Assembly (NCBI RefSeq): GCF_014696355.1
Contig: NZ_JACJQA010000045.1
Location: 62,001-126,000 of the forward strand
Source of the DNA: Pseudanabaena sp. FACHB-1998
Lineage (GTDB): Bacteria > Cyanobacteriota > Cyanobacteriia > Pseudanabaenales > Pseudanabaenaceae
DNA: 64,000 nucleotides
Reading direction: 5' to 3'
Part shown: positions 9,054 to 17,159 of the stretch, piece by piece
How positions within the stretch are numbered: position 1 is the first letter of the stretch
Layout of the letters: each line of letters begins with the position of its first letter
Translations under genes and position numbers: made by a program
The notes under the pieces: generated by a model
Told to the model about the DNA's origin: nothing
Database searches by the model: none
Seen by the model: the letters and a program-made list of their open reading frames with translations, nothing else

Positions 9054-10106
9054 CTGGGCTTCGATCGCGGCTAATAATTTTCCCTGTGACCAGTCTTGAT
9101 AGAGATGCGCCGCGATCGCGGCTCCACCTGCGCCAACTCCTTCCTTCACAAAGCCTTGCTCATAGGCACGTAGTTGGGGAAATTGGGATTTAGCAAAGCT
9201 TAGTTGGGTGGCGAGTAATGGGACATCCCGCACTGCTAGGGCTAAATCGACAGTGTGACTTGTGGGATCTTCGGCAACCCATCGAGTTGTGCCTATGACG
9301 ATCGCATCGGGATTCCATAGGAGTTTTTGATAGGTGGCGATCGCTCTAGTGAGGGCATAGACCGCTAACATTTGAGTGCCGCCTGCGAGTAATACACCAC
9401 TGTGACGACTGGCGGCGATCGCCATCCCTGCGACGACTATTTGCATCGGATCGCCTACGGTGGCAACAACTTCAAAGGGATTTGGGTTAGAACTGAGATG
9501 GGTTAAGCCTGATTGCACGATCTCCCATTTTTGAGAATGATTACAGGTGGGATGAGAACTATTGACTTTATCTTTCGCATCAATTCCTAATCCCGTTAAA
9601 ACAGCCAGAGCCGTAGTCGTGCCACCAACTACGCATTCACTCAAAAGTACATAGGCTCCAGATTGTGCTAATTTTTCGCCCCATACTAGTCCTTGGACAA
9701 ATAATTGCAGTACCGTTTCTATAGGTAAAGCATGACCTGTACTTACACATTTTGCAGGTAATCCATCGAGATTGATTGTCTCAACGGTGGGCGCGATCGC
9801 TAAGCCAGCATTGAAAATGAATAGAGGTAGTTTTTGGGCATCGACCACCGCACGGGAAATGAGAACAGGCGAAGCACCAGCAATTAGGGGTGGCAAAGGG
9901 AAATTGGGGTTTGCGCCTGTGGCAAGAAATTCAGCATCAGCGATCGCCGTATATTTACGGTCTTCAGGCGTAGCACCTGCGGCGGAAATATTGGGGATTA
10001 GCCCTGTTTCGGTGAAACCTAGCACACAGGCAAATACGGGACGCTTCCCGCGATAGGTTTTGAGCCAAGCCTTAGCTTTTTTGCGTTGTGTGTAGATTTT
10101 GATCAT
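9048..10106 (-). CDS. UPF0284 / CobT-like phosphoribosyltransferase family protein
   Basis: A 352-residue protein of the UPF0284 family, distantly related to nicotinate-nucleotide:dimethylbenzimidazole phosphoribosyltransferase (CobT), which makes alpha-ribazole phosphate for the lower ligand of cobamides. Visible family features are PVFACVLGFTETGLIPNISAAG near the N-terminus, the Gly-rich GGTTTALAVLTGLG, and GGTQMLAVYAL. Cyanobacteria usually make pseudocobalamin with adenine, so the physiological base substrate is uncertain. No other cobalamin gene lies nearby. The start at the ATG at 10106 has no clear ribosome site. Confidence 0.82.
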   Translation of the reverse strand: MIKIYTQRKKAKAWLKTYRGKRPVFACVLGFTETGLIPNISAAGATPEDRKYTAIADAEFLATGANPNFPLPPLIAGASPVLISRAVVDAQKLPLFIFNAGLAIAPTVETINLDGLPAKCVSTGHALPIETVLQLFVQGLVWGEKLAQSGAYVLLSECVVGGTTTALAVLTGLGIDAKDKVNSSHPTCNHSQKWEIVQSGLTHLSSNPNPFEVVATVGDPMQIVVAGMAIAASRHSGVLLAGGTQMLAVYALTRAIATYQKLLWNPDAIVIGTTRWVAEDPTSHTVDLALAVRDVPLLATQLSFAKSQFPQLRAYEQGFVKEGVGAGGAAIAAHLYQDWSQGKLLAAIEAQL

Positions 10107-10121
10107 AGTATCTATTTAAAG

Positions 10122-10166
10122 CGATGTAGAGAGTGGCGGCACTTCGTGCCGCCACTCTCTACATCG
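10122..10166. terminator. 21-bp stem, TTC loop hairpin
   Basis: A perfect inverted repeat, CGATGTAGAGAGTGGCGGCAC and its complement, separated by TTC, sits between the cobT-like gene and the small DUF2256 gene. It shares the GGCRC-TTC-GYGCC tip of the window-wide repeats. It has no U-tract, so the terminator role is only possible. Confidence 0.6.
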
Positions 10167-10172
10167 GATAGC

Positions 10173-10322
10173 TTAACTATTACTTTTTTGTTGGCGACAG
10201 CGATCGCTACAATACTTAACTTCATCCCAGCACCTTCCCCATTTCTTGCGCCATGAGAAAGGTTTACCGCAAACTATACAATCTTTGCTCGGTAAAAAGG
10301 ATTTATTGCCCTTGGCAGCCAT
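10173..10322 (-). CDS. Small DUF2256 zinc-ribbon-like protein
   Basis: A 49-codon gene on the minus strand, ATG at 10322, ending in TAA. The protein starts MAAKGNKSFLPSKDC and has two cysteine pairs, CIVC (residues 15-18) and C31/C38/C42, around the FSWRKKWGRCWDEVKYCSDRC segment that defines DUF2256. Proteins of this family are about 50 residues long, often encoded near cryptochrome/photolyase or unknown genes, and presumably bind zinc. The function is not known. The close match to a known short family supports this as a real gene despite its size. Confidence 0.85.
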   Translation of the reverse strand: MAAKGNKSFLPSKDCIVCGKPFSWRKKWGRCWDEVKYCSDRCRQQKSNS

Positions 10323-10469
10323 AGTAGTGATAAATAAGTGAATGGGCGCGAAGCGCCGCTCATCCTTACTATACTAAAATAGAACTGCGTTGATTAGGTA
10401 GGGTGAGGGCTTTGCCCAGCCACACCAATGCGTAATTTCCCTGATTCTGTCAGTAGAGGATAGACCGTA

Positions 10470-11051
10470 ATGATTGCGATCGCTAAATCACCCCTATCAT
10501 CAGCACCAACTAAGCATCGCTTTACCGTTGAGCAATATTACAAAATGGCTGAAGTTGGTATTTTGGGCATAGAAGAACGCACGGAATTAATTGAAGGAGA
10601 AATTACTGAAATGTCACCGATTGGAGCAAAACACGCTGGTAGCATTAATCGGTTGAATAGAAGATTTTCGGCAATAGTTAATAATCAAGCGATTATTGCA
10701 GTTCAAAACTCCATTAGTTTAAATGACTATTCCGAACCACAACCCGATCTGGCTATTTTGCATTGGCGAGAAGATTTCTATACCCAAAGTTTACCTAATC
10801 CTTCAGAAATTTTCTTGTTAATTGAAGTTGCTGACTCCACTATAAAATACGATCGCGAAGTTAAAGCTCCTCTCTATGCGAAAGCGGGTATTCCTGAACT
10901 ATGGATTGTGAATTTGGAAGCACAGGTATTTGAAGTCTATCGACAACCTAGTGAAACTGGTTATCAGCAGATGCAAATTTACACCAAGGGACAGACGGTT
11001 CAACTAGAACAACTTCCAAATGTAGAGATTGAGATTGATTTTGTCTTTTAA
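10470..11051 (+). CDS. Uma2 family (DUF820) putative nuclease
   Basis: A 193-residue protein with the classical Uma2 order: FTVEQYYKMAEVGIL, RTELIEGEITEMSPIGAKH, PQPDLAIL (catalytic Asp), FLLIEVADSTIKYDREVKAPLYAKAGIPELWIVNL (Glu-Val strand, Lys, Tyr). These residues are those predicted to form the PD-(D/E)XK site. The first codons overlap a HIP1 octamer (GCGATCGC after the ATG). It is unrelated in detail to the Uma2 gene at 8268, so not a recent duplication. The biological role is unknown; a hairpin follows the stop. Confidence 0.9.
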   Translation: MIAIAKSPLSSAPTKHRFTVEQYYKMAEVGILGIEERTELIEGEITEMSPIGAKHAGSINRLNRRFSAIVNNQAIIAVQNSISLNDYSEPQPDLAILHWREDFYTQSLPNPSEIFLLIEVADSTIKYDREVKAPLYAKAGIPELWIVNLEAQVFEVYRQPSETGYQQMQIYTKGQTVQLEQLPNVEIEIDFVF

Positions 11052-11061
11052 TGAATATCCC

Positions 11062-11104
11062 AAAAGAGAATGGGGCGGCGCACTGCGCCGCCCCATTCTC
11101 TTTT
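11062..11104. terminator. Hairpin between convergent genes
   Basis: A 20-bp perfect stem (AAAAGAGAATGGGGCGGCGC) with ACT loop. It ends in TTTT on both strands and can serve as a bidirectional terminator. It overlaps the stop codon of the minus-strand methyltransferase. Confidence 0.75.
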
Positions 11105-12122
11105 AGGCTTTGCAACCTTCGACAATATGGATATCTTCAGCCGTCGGTACAATGCGAAGTAGTTTTAAACCTGCTTGCTCAAAAATACTTTGAAATTCTG
11201 CTTCTGTCCGTTCTTTGCCCCCTGGACACATGACTAGCATATTAATATCTAGCATTTTGGCAGCCGCAGGAAGATTAGCCGCAGGAACTACCTGCTCGAT
11301 GACGAGAATTTTGCTTTGTTCACTCATCGCTTTTTGGCAAGTTTGGAGAATCTTGATCGCTCTTTCATCATCCCAATCATGGACAATATGTTTGAGTAAG
11401 TATGCATCTCCGCCAGTTGGTACAGCATCAAAAAAGCTGCCACTCAAACATTCACAGCGATCGGCAATGCCATGCTTTTCTAAAGTGGAATAGGCATGGT
11501 CGATGACATATTTTTCATCAAAGAGAATGCCTTTGCTGTGAGGGCATTTTTGCAAGATTTCCGCGAGTAGCTCTCCGTAGCCTCCACCCACATCCACAAG
11601 GGTTTTGAATTCTGAGAAGTCATAGGCTGGGGCGATCGCCCTTAATTCCATTGCCGAGAAGTTGTTCATCGACTTCTCAAAAACGAGAGCCGCATCGGGA
11701 TTGCTGCCAAAATACTCAAATACGCCTTTGCCAAAGCGATGATCAAATGCTGGTTCGCCAGTTTTCACACTATGGAGTAAGTCCCCCCAAGCTTGATAAT
11801 GTTCGGGGTCGCCGAGCATGATCGCCGTAGACTGGAGTGACTGAGGATTGTCACTGCGTAAATATTCTGCCAAGGGAGTCATGGCAAAGGTTCCTGACTC
11901 TGTTTCGGTAAAAATGCCAATACTGGCTAGGGCGCGTAAAACTCGATATAAAGCACTTGCATTCGTATTAGTGCTGTCCGCGATCGCTTGATAGGTTTGA
12001 GGCGCTTCGATTAGGCGATCGGCAACACCTAGTTTTGCGGCGACATAAATACATTGCGAAACCCAATAACCAGTCATCATCTGCATCAGTTGGATGTGCA
12101 GAGGCAATTGAGGAGGATTCAT
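11103..12122 (-). CDS. O-methyltransferase, hydroxyindole/acetylserotonin type
   Basis: Start chosen at the ATG at 12122 (protein MNPPQLPLHIQLMQMMTG, 339 residues), because family members begin at this point; the frame stays open 19 codons further upstream. The N-terminal winged-helix dimerisation domain (YWVSQCIYVAAKLGVADRLIEAPQTYQAIADST) is followed by a SAM fold with TLVDVGGGYGELLAEIL and LLKHIVHDWDDERAIKIL, where the His-Asp pair is the typical catalytic base of caffeate/hydroxyindole O-methyltransferases. Bacterial homologues methylate small natural products. The substrate is unknown and there are no biosynthetic neighbours. Confidence 0.87.
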   Translation of the reverse strand: MNPPQLPLHIQLMQMMTGYWVSQCIYVAAKLGVADRLIEAPQTYQAIADSTNTNASALYRVLRALASIGIFTETESGTFAMTPLAEYLRSDNPQSLQSTAIMLGDPEHYQAWGDLLHSVKTGEPAFDHRFGKGVFEYFGSNPDAALVFEKSMNNFSAMELRAIAPAYDFSEFKTLVDVGGGYGELLAEILQKCPHSKGILFDEKYVIDHAYSTLEKHGIADRCECLSGSFFDAVPTGGDAYLLKHIVHDWDDERAIKILQTCQKAMSEQSKILVIEQVVPAANLPAAAKMLDINMLVMCPGGKERTEAEFQSIFEQAGLKLLRIVPTAEDIHIVEGCKA

Positions 12123-12207
12123 AGATAAATTATGAAAATTTACAAGTTTATTATAAAAATTAGTCTGCCATTTGATCAAGACTGTTTTGCTTCTTTTAGG
12201 CTTCTAT

Positions 12208-12250
12208 CCAACCCAAAGTGGCGGCGCTTTGCGTCGCCACTTTGGGTTGG
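12208..12250. terminator. Hairpin downstream of xseB
   Basis: A near-perfect stem, CCAACCCAAAGTGGCG and complement, with one mismatch near a GGCGC-type tip. It lies just past the xseB stop on the minus strand. Confidence 0.6.
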
Positions 12251-12258
12251 AGAATTCT

Positions 12259-12480
12259 TCAGGCTGATTTTTGCTGAATCAGAATAACTTTCTGTTCGGC
12301 TTTTTCTAAATAATCGCGACAAAATTGCGATCGCTGCATTCCTTCTTCATAAAGAGCTAACATCTCATCAAGCGCCGCCTCCCCATCATCCAGAATCTCG
12401 ACAATTTCCTCAAGGCGTTGCATTTGTTCTTCAAAAGATAAATTTTGCAAATTATTCTGCAACTTGGTCAGATCTTTCAT
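12259..12480 (-). CDS. xseB: Exodeoxyribonuclease VII small subunit
   Basis: A 73-residue helical protein containing LSFEEQMQRLEEIVEILDDGEAALDEMLALYEEGMQ, the conserved core of XseB. The small subunit binds the XseA helical domain and is needed for activity of the ATP-independent single-strand exonuclease VII. Length is normal for the family. Its start lies inside the end of xseA (29-base overlap), so the subunits are co-translated from one mRNA. Confidence 0.95.
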   Translation of the reverse strand: MKDLTKLQNNLQNLSFEEQMQRLEEIVEILDDGEAALDEMLALYEEGMQRSQFCRDYLEKAEQKVILIQQKSA

Positions 12481-13702
12481 ATACTTTCTCGATTTTGACT
12501 TGGGCTACTTCCGATCGCCGCACAATTTCCACTTTAGCAAATGGATCTGTAAATTCTGACAGGGATTCATTTTCGTTAAGATAGCGATCGCCTACTTGCA
12601 ATAGCGCAAAGCCTCGCCGCAAAGGGGACAAAGGATAAAGCGACTGTAAATGGGCTTTAGTGCGCTCCAGTTTCGTGGCGGATTGGCGGAGATAGCGCAA
12701 GAGCGACTTTTGCATTGACTGCTCGGCTTCGTCTAACTGCTGAATGCGATCGTGGAGGCGATCGCCGAGGTTTTGCAAGGCATAACTATTTGTGAGGGTA
12801 TTGAGTCGTTGGCGATAATTTTGGATTTCGGTTTGCACACTTTGGGCAAGGCGATTTTTCCAAAAACTAATTTGCTGTAAAAGCGTATCGCGATCGCATT
12901 GAGAGACAATCTCGGCGGCAGCCGTTGGCGTGGCGGCGCGTAAATCCGCCACAAAATCAGCGATCGTAAAATCGGTTTCATGCCCCACCGCCGAAATGAT
13001 CGGAATGCGGGAATGATAGATCGCCTCAGCGACAGGCAAAGTATTAAAAGCCCAAAGATCCTCAATCGAGCCGCCACCTCGTCCGACAATTAACACATCG
13101 GCATCGGTATTTTGCAAAGAGGCGATCGCTAAGGCAATCTCTTCAGGAGCCGTTTCGCCTTGCACGGTGGCGGGGGCTAAATAAATTTGGCAATGGGGCG
13201 ATCGCCGCTTGAGGGTACTGAGAATATCTTGAATTACGGCTCCTGTAGAAGAAGTCACCACCCCAATTTTGAGAGGCAAAGCAGGAATGTCTCGCTTATG
13301 GTCTGGCTCAAAATATCCGCGTTGGGCTAGTTCCTCCTTGAGAGCAGCAAAGGCTAAATATAAGTCACCTTCCCCTGCGGCAGTCAGGCGATCGCAATCA
13401 ATTTGATAGCGCCCCCGAGGCGCGTATACCGTCAGCCGTCCTTGCACAACCACCTGCATTCCATTTTTAGGACGAAATGAGAGACTACGACTTGCCCACA
13501 TCACACAATCAATCTGAGATGATTCATCCTTGAGGGTAAAATAGCGATGTCCAGAGGCAGCAGTTGTATATCCCGAAATTTCTCCCGTTACGCGCACAAC
13601 GCCAATTTCCTCGCGCAACAAAAGTCCGATAGCTTGCGTCAAGCTACTGACAGTTATAGCTTTATTTTCAGTTTTACTTGTTGCCGCTTTAGAACTTCCC
13701 AT
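12452..13702 (-). CDS. xseA: Exodeoxyribonuclease VII large subunit
   Basis: A 416-residue catalytic subunit. It has an N-terminal OB-fold (about 15-110: RVTGEISGYTTAASGHRYFTLKD), a nuclease core with IGVVTSSTGAVIQDIL and the DVLIVGRGGGSIEDLWAFN signature, PIISAVGHETDFTIADFVADLRAATPTAAAE, then a long coiled-coil domain (about 260-350) that binds XseB. It acts in the cytoplasm, cutting single-stranded DNA to oligonucleotides in repair. It is first in a two-gene operon with xseB. Confidence 0.97.
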   Translation of the reverse strand: MGSSKAATSKTENKAITVSSLTQAIGLLLREEIGVVRVTGEISGYTTAASGHRYFTLKDESSQIDCVMWASRSLSFRPKNGMQVVVQGRLTVYAPRGRYQIDCDRLTAAGEGDLYLAFAALKEELAQRGYFEPDHKRDIPALPLKIGVVTSSTGAVIQDILSTLKRRSPHCQIYLAPATVQGETAPEEIALAIASLQNTDADVLIVGRGGGSIEDLWAFNTLPVAEAIYHSRIPIISAVGHETDFTIADFVADLRAATPTAAAEIVSQCDRDTLLQQISFWKNRLAQSVQTEIQNYRQRLNTLTNSYALQNLGDRLHDRIQQLDEAEQSMQKSLLRYLRQSATKLERTKAHLQSLYPLSPLRRGFALLQVGDRYLNENESLSEFTDPFAKVEIVRRSEVAQVKIEKVYERSDQVAE

Positions 13703-13781
13703 AGATTTTCTTACTAAACTTTCCTAAATAGGTAAAGATAAGCGCCGCCCATCCTTACCATAGTAAATACTTGCGATCGCC

Positions 13782-14183
13782 ATGCCTAAACTCTGCAAAT
13801 CTCTCATCTATTCTATGCTGCTCTTGTTCTTGCCCGTAGCTGTGCAAGCCCAAACGACCGACGACCAAGGCAATTATTATCGTAATGAATCCCCTGTGCA
13901 AGCGCCTAATCGACTAAATCGGATTGCTTCAGGCTCCCTATGGCGCGTCATAGTTGATGGACTAAATTGTCGTCAGCAGGCAAATATCAATAGTCCCATC
14001 GTTCGCACTTACTTAGCAGGTGAGCTATTAGAAGTGGAAGTTTATCGCGGCGGTTCCGATGAAGTGTTAATTAATCCAATCGATCGTAGTGGTAAGCCTT
14101 GGATGCCTGTACGCGGAGCCAATAGCGAGGATGTTTGCTATGTCCGAGCCAATAGTCGCTACATTCAGCCAGTAATGCGCTAA
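13782..14183 (+). CDS. Secreted protein with SH3-like fold (hypothetical)
   Basis: A 133-residue protein with a signal peptide (LCKSLIYSMLLLFLPVAVQAQ, cleavage probably after VQAQ). The mature part has WRVIVDGLNCRQQANINSPIVRTYLAGELLEVEV, resembling bacterial SH3 (SH3b) domains, and PWMPVRGANSEDVCYVRANSRYIQP, which looks like a second strand pair of the same domain. The two cysteines may form a disulfide. Probable periplasmic location. It is divergent from xseA, with a HIP1 site just before the ATG. The function is unknown. Confidence 0.7.
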   Translation: MPKLCKSLIYSMLLLFLPVAVQAQTTDDQGNYYRNESPVQAPNRLNRIASGSLWRVIVDGLNCRQQANINSPIVRTYLAGELLEVEVYRGGSDEVLINPIDRSGKPWMPVRGANSEDVCYVRANSRYIQPVMR

Positions 14184-14234
14184 TGTCTGGGTATTTAAGA
14201 AAAGTTATCGTCTTTTCTTAAATACCTAGACATT
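14182..14234. terminator. Terminator hairpin after the SH3-like gene
   Basis: A 23-bp stem (AATGTCTGGGTATTTAAGAA...) with a 7-base loop and one G-T pair. It begins inside the stop codon of the preceding gene. Confidence 0.75.
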
Positions 14235-14311
14235 ACAGCGCTTTGGGCTTTCCTAAAACCCGCAAAAGGCTGTAGTTAAATAAACGCTCTCTTCCTACCA
14301 ATATAATAGGC

Positions 14312-14374
14312 TTTCCTAGTAGATAATTAGTAGCGTGTGACAAAGCCGTATAGCCCTAATTATCTACTAGGAAA
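14312..14374. repeat. 19-bp inverted repeat in a gene-free stretch
   Basis: TTTCCTAGTAGATAATTAG at 14312-14330 is repeated inverted at 14356-14374 with a 25-base spacer. The rest of 14235-14534 is AT-rich and shows no gene. Confidence 0.7.
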
Positions 14375-14534
14375 AGAAGAGTTTCAAAGATTTATATACT
14401 TTTCTACATTTCTATAATTATTACTATCCAAGACCTCTAATCTTAAATTTACATTACAATAAATTTACATCAAAATAAATTTTAATTACAATAAACCAAG
14501 CTCTATTTATAATGAGATTTATTCCTCAAAATCT

Positions 14535-14903
14535 ATGCTTTCAAATCACTTTTGCTACGTTGTGGTTGTAATGACACTGCCTTGGGGATTTTTAGCATTT
14601 ATTCCTCCTACTCAAGCTGCGGGAGAATCGATTACTCTAAATAATATTTCTCGCCCCGTATTGGAATGTATCAAAAGAGACAACAAGCACGCTAAGGGAG
14701 AAATGTATTATACGGGGGGAGATAACGGGGAAGGTACGATAAGGTACGATTTCAACGTCCTAGGGAAGATTCGCTATAACTTTGAAGTGACGCAAAGCAA
14801 ATTGACGGTACAACTTACAAAGGGTAGCCATTGGACAGAAGTAAGCAATGGATATATAGAAACTGCGGAAAAATGTAGACAGAACCCAGATTATAAAAAG
14901 TAG
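14535..14903 (+). CDS. Small secreted protein of unknown function
   Basis: A 122-residue frame beginning with a hydrophobic signal segment (MLSNHFCYVVVVMTLPWGFLAFIPPTQAA, cleavage probably after QAA). The mature part is a small beta-rich domain (EGTIRYDFNVLGKIRYNFEVTQSKLTVQLTKGS) with two cysteines. It is not a family I recognise. It lies between two AT-rich gaps and ahead of the porin gene. The start ATG lacks an obvious ribosome site. It is supported as real mainly by its signal peptide and normal composition. Confidence 0.6.
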   Translation: MLSNHFCYVVVVMTLPWGFLAFIPPTQAAGESITLNNISRPVLECIKRDNKHAKGEMYYTGGDNGEGTIRYDFNVLGKIRYNFEVTQSKLTVQLTKGSHWTEVSNGYIETAEKCRQNPDYKK

Positions 14904-15110
14904 GATTACATCACTTCTTATTTTATTAAAAAATAAGACCATTTTCTCTCATGTATTTTATGTTTGTTTGCAAGTAAAATGTATTAAAAATAACTTTATA
15001 AGTTAGAACGTCATTAAAAGTATTGAAAAAATTAAAATACTTTCAAAATAAATTAAAAAGATGCAAGAATGTTTCTGAATTCTATTGGTTATAGCAGTCA
15101 GGAGCTAGGG

Positions 15111-16940
15111 ATGAATTTCAAAATCTACTTTGTCATGGGAGCTATAGGGTTTCTCTTCAACGCTCTTACGGATTTGGGAAATAAAGCATTAGCGTTGGAA
15201 ATCGATTCACATACAAAAGTAACACCACTCTCACTTTCCAGTCATTCGATTCCATCAGAATCAAGCAATCACATCTCCAACTATGTTGTTACATCTTCTT
15301 ACGATCAACAGGCTGCTCAGTTAACCTCTGTATCTCAACTTTCTGACGTAAAAGCCACCGATTGGACATTTACTGCTTTGCAAAGTCTGGTTGAACGCTA
15401 TGGTTGTATCGCAGGATATCCAGACCGAACCTATCGAGGGCAACAAGCAATAACCAGATACGAATTTGCCTCTGGTCTAAGCTCCTGCTTAGATAAAATC
15501 AATGAAATTGTGAGTGCGGGACTTGCAGATAAAGTTAGACAAGAAGATCTCGCTGCCCTTAAAAAGCTTCAAGAGGAATTTGCTTCCGAACTTTCAGTAT
15601 TAAGAGGTAGGGTCAATACAATTGAGGTAAACACTAGCCGAATTGAATCTCAGCAATTCTCGCCTATTACAAAGCTCAACGTTCTTAGTTCATTTAACCT
15701 AAGTAGTTTTTCCTCTGGCGGAGATATTCGCGCTGAAGGAGTACCGATTCTTGGGAGTGTCCCTGTAGCGCGTTTTGCCTTCCGCAATCCTTTGAATGGA
15801 AGTCCAATTGTAGGCGTAGTTACAGATAAACCCAACACTACCTTAAGTTATTCCAATTATCTAATTTTGACTTCCTCATTTACGGGGAAAGATACTCTCA
15901 ATCTTATTTTAGCAATGGGAAATGGTAATCCACCTGCTAGTACCTTTGCTTCGGCAGGATTTTCTAGCACCTTTGCAGTTCCCTATGCCGATTCTAATCC
16001 TGTCGTTCCCTTGCCAGCGAATAGTGTGGGGTTGTTTGAACTCTTTTATAGCTTTCCCATTAGCGATAACCTAAGATTGCAAATTGGTCCTCGTATTCTA
16101 CCTTTTCGCCAATTTGATGCCAATCGCTTCACCTCCATTCTTAATGGAGCAGGGGGACTAAACTCTTATCAAAGCTCGATCGCCAATAGTGGATTGACAG
16201 GAGCAGGAGCGATTATTGATTGGAAGATGTCCAGTCAATTGACCTTAAAAGCAGGCTATCTAGCCCGTAACGATGCTTCTTTTTTATACTTTGGTGGTGA
16301 TGCTTCTAGCAATCCCAATCGGGGATTGTTTGGTGGTTCTAATCAAATTCTGACTGAACTCACTTATTCCCCCAACGATTCTACGAACCTCAGGTTTCTC
16401 TATAGTCGTACTTACAATCAAGCCCCACCAGCCTCACCTCTCGGTCAACCAAACTTTCCATTCTTTCTAACTTATTCTGCTCGAGGGGTTGTAGACGATG
16501 GTTTGGGTGGTAGGTTGCAAGATAGTACAGGCGATAATTTCGTTTTTAACTTTGATTGGCTACTAGATAAATCCTTTGGCTTATTTGGTCGTTATTCCTA
16601 TAGCAATTTCCGAATCCTGCCTGTGAATCCAGTAATTTCTGGTGGTAACCTCAGTCTTCAGGCTTTCCAGTTTGGTTTGGGTTTTCCCGACCTTGCTGTA
16701 GAAGGAGCTTTAGGAACTGTTTCTGTTACCATTCCATTTCAAGTCCTCTCTGGACGTAATTTCCTAGTATCTGGGAACGGCGATGGTGGCACTCAGTACG
16801 ATGTGGAGATGACCTATTCCTATCCCATATCAGAATATATTACTCTTGTGCCTTCTTTGTTTGCTATATTTAATGCTAATAACTTCAGTAGTAATCCTAC
16901 AATTTGGGGAGCAGCATTGCGAACTCAGTTTTTGTTTTAA
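15111..16940 (+). CDS. Cyanobacterial SLH-domain outer-membrane porin (OprB/SomA type)
   Basis: Start set at the ATG at 15111, which has AGGAG six bases upstream, not the ATG 14 codons earlier. The 609-residue product has a signal sequence, then an SLH domain (about residues 75-130: VSQLSDVKATDWTFTALQSLVERYGCIAGYPDRTYRG...ITRYEFASGL) that binds peptidoglycan-linked polysaccharide. A short coiled coil follows (about 145-190), then a 16-18-stranded beta-barrel ending in ...AALRTQFLF, with the aromatic C-terminal residue needed for insertion. These are the major outer-membrane channels of cyanobacteria for inorganic ions and small solutes. Confidence 0.92.
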   Translation: MNFKIYFVMGAIGFLFNALTDLGNKALALEIDSHTKVTPLSLSSHSIPSESSNHISNYVVTSSYDQQAAQLTSVSQLSDVKATDWTFTALQSLVERYGCIAGYPDRTYRGQQAITRYEFASGLSSCLDKINEIVSAGLADKVRQEDLAALKKLQEEFASELSVLRGRVNTIEVNTSRIESQQFSPITKLNVLSSFNLSSFSSGGDIRAEGVPILGSVPVARFAFRNPLNGSPIVGVVTDKPNTTLSYSNYLILTSSFTGKDTLNLILAMGNGNPPASTFASAGFSSTFAVPYADSNPVVPLPANSVGLFELFYSFPISDNLRLQIGPRILPFRQFDANRFTSILNGAGGLNSYQSSIANSGLTGAGAIIDWKMSSQLTLKAGYLARNDASFLYFGGDASSNPNRGLFGGSNQILTELTYSPNDSTNLRFLYSRTYNQAPPASPLGQPNFPFFLTYSARGVVDDGLGGRLQDSTGDNFVFNFDWLLDKSFGLFGRYSYSNFRILPVNPVISGGNLSLQAFQFGLGFPDLAVEGALGTVSVTIPFQVLSGRNFLVSGNGDGGTQYDVEMTYSYPISEYITLVPSLFAIFNANNFSSNPTIWGAALRTQFLF

Positions 16941-17045
16941 GGCTAATTTATAGCGCTTTTCTAGACCAGTGATGTTTGTGATTTAGAAAACGTTATAAGG
17001 AGTTAGAGGACTTAATCAAAAATTACTTGAAATCCTTATTTCAAG

Positions 17046-17075
17046 ATAGGGGTAATTCTTAAGAATTACCCCTAT
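17046..17075. terminator. Perfect 30-bp palindrome after the porin gene
   Basis: ATAGGGGTAATTCTT is followed directly by its reverse complement and then TATTTAATC. It lies about 100 bases after the porin stop and is a likely transcription end. Confidence 0.65.
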
Positions 17076-17159
17076 TATTTAATCTTCGGAGTAAATCTTG
17101 ATTTCTTAGAAGAAAAGTAGTTTTTATAGAAAATTGCGATCAAAAAGCATAGATGCCTT

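Noticed and set aside
8268-11051. Idea that the two Uma2 genes are a recent tandem duplication
   Set aside because: Their proteins differ throughout, in length and motif wording, and one has an extra coiled-coil tail.
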